Both the position numbers and the translations under genes were made by a program. This document shows positions 5,982-5,982 of a DNA stretch of 5,982 bases, piece after piece. The stretch spans positions 1 to 5,982 of the forward strand of contig RFHZ01000672.1 in the NCBI GenBank assembly GCA_003696125.1, given 5' to 3'. Origin of the DNA: Nitrospinota bacterium (lineage in GTDB: Bacteria > Tectomicrobia > Entotheonellia > J063). How positions within the stretch are numbered: the stretch's first letter is position 1; every line of letters starts with the position of its first letter. The notes under the pieces were generated by a model, which worked only from the letters and a program-made list of their open reading frames with translations, was not told the DNA's origin and did no database searches.

Positions 5982-5982
5982 A

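Noticed and set aside
1-5982. CRISPR arrays, tRNA/rRNA genes, transposases
   Set aside because: No regularly spaced direct repeats of CRISPR length, no tRNA cloverleaf or rRNA-like sequence, and no transposase motifs were seen on either strand.

Overview
The window looks like an accessory stretch of chromosome from an uncultured, moderately GC-rich, probably diderm (Gram-negative) bacterium. The diderm inference rests on a protein built from the periplasmic N0/N1 domains of an outer-membrane secretin, and on predicted periplasmic/CHASE2 sensory proteins. Caspase, CHASE2-cyclase and DUF4384 genes together with palindromic and short-tandem intergenic repeats remind me of Methylomirabilota (NC10), Nitrospirota or Desulfobacterota-type genomes. 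That is an impression, not a phylogenetic result.

Layout. A plus-strand caspase-like (peptidase C14) gene runs in from the left edge, with its 5' end missing, and stops at 1103. It faces a minus-strand pair only 5 bp away: a secreted DUF4384-type protein (3279-3902) and a CHASE2 receptor-type adenylate cyclase with a C-terminal TPR-like segment (1109-3301). Their reading frames overlap by 23 bp. After a 229-bp gap with a stem-loop repeat comes a second overlapping minus-strand pair: a short protein consisting only of GspD-like N0 and N1 domains (4865-5455) and a HAD-superfamily hydrolase (4132-4884), overlapping by 20 bp. A 259-bp repeat-rich gap follows, with a perfect 28-bp palindrome, a GGCACAAAG repeat and an ACTGCCT heptamer array. 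The right edge holds the last 88 codons of uvrC, also on the minus strand.

How the genes may work together. DUF4384 protein and CHASE2 cyclase form a likely two-gene signalling operon: an exported protein plus a membrane receptor whose extracytoplasmic CHASE2 domain controls cytoplasmic cAMP synthesis. The convergent caspase-like protease keeps its His-Cys dyad and may belong to the same signalling island, but only proximity supports this. uvrC is a housekeeping flank. The GspD-N0/N1 plus HAD pair has no obvious functional link to the rest.
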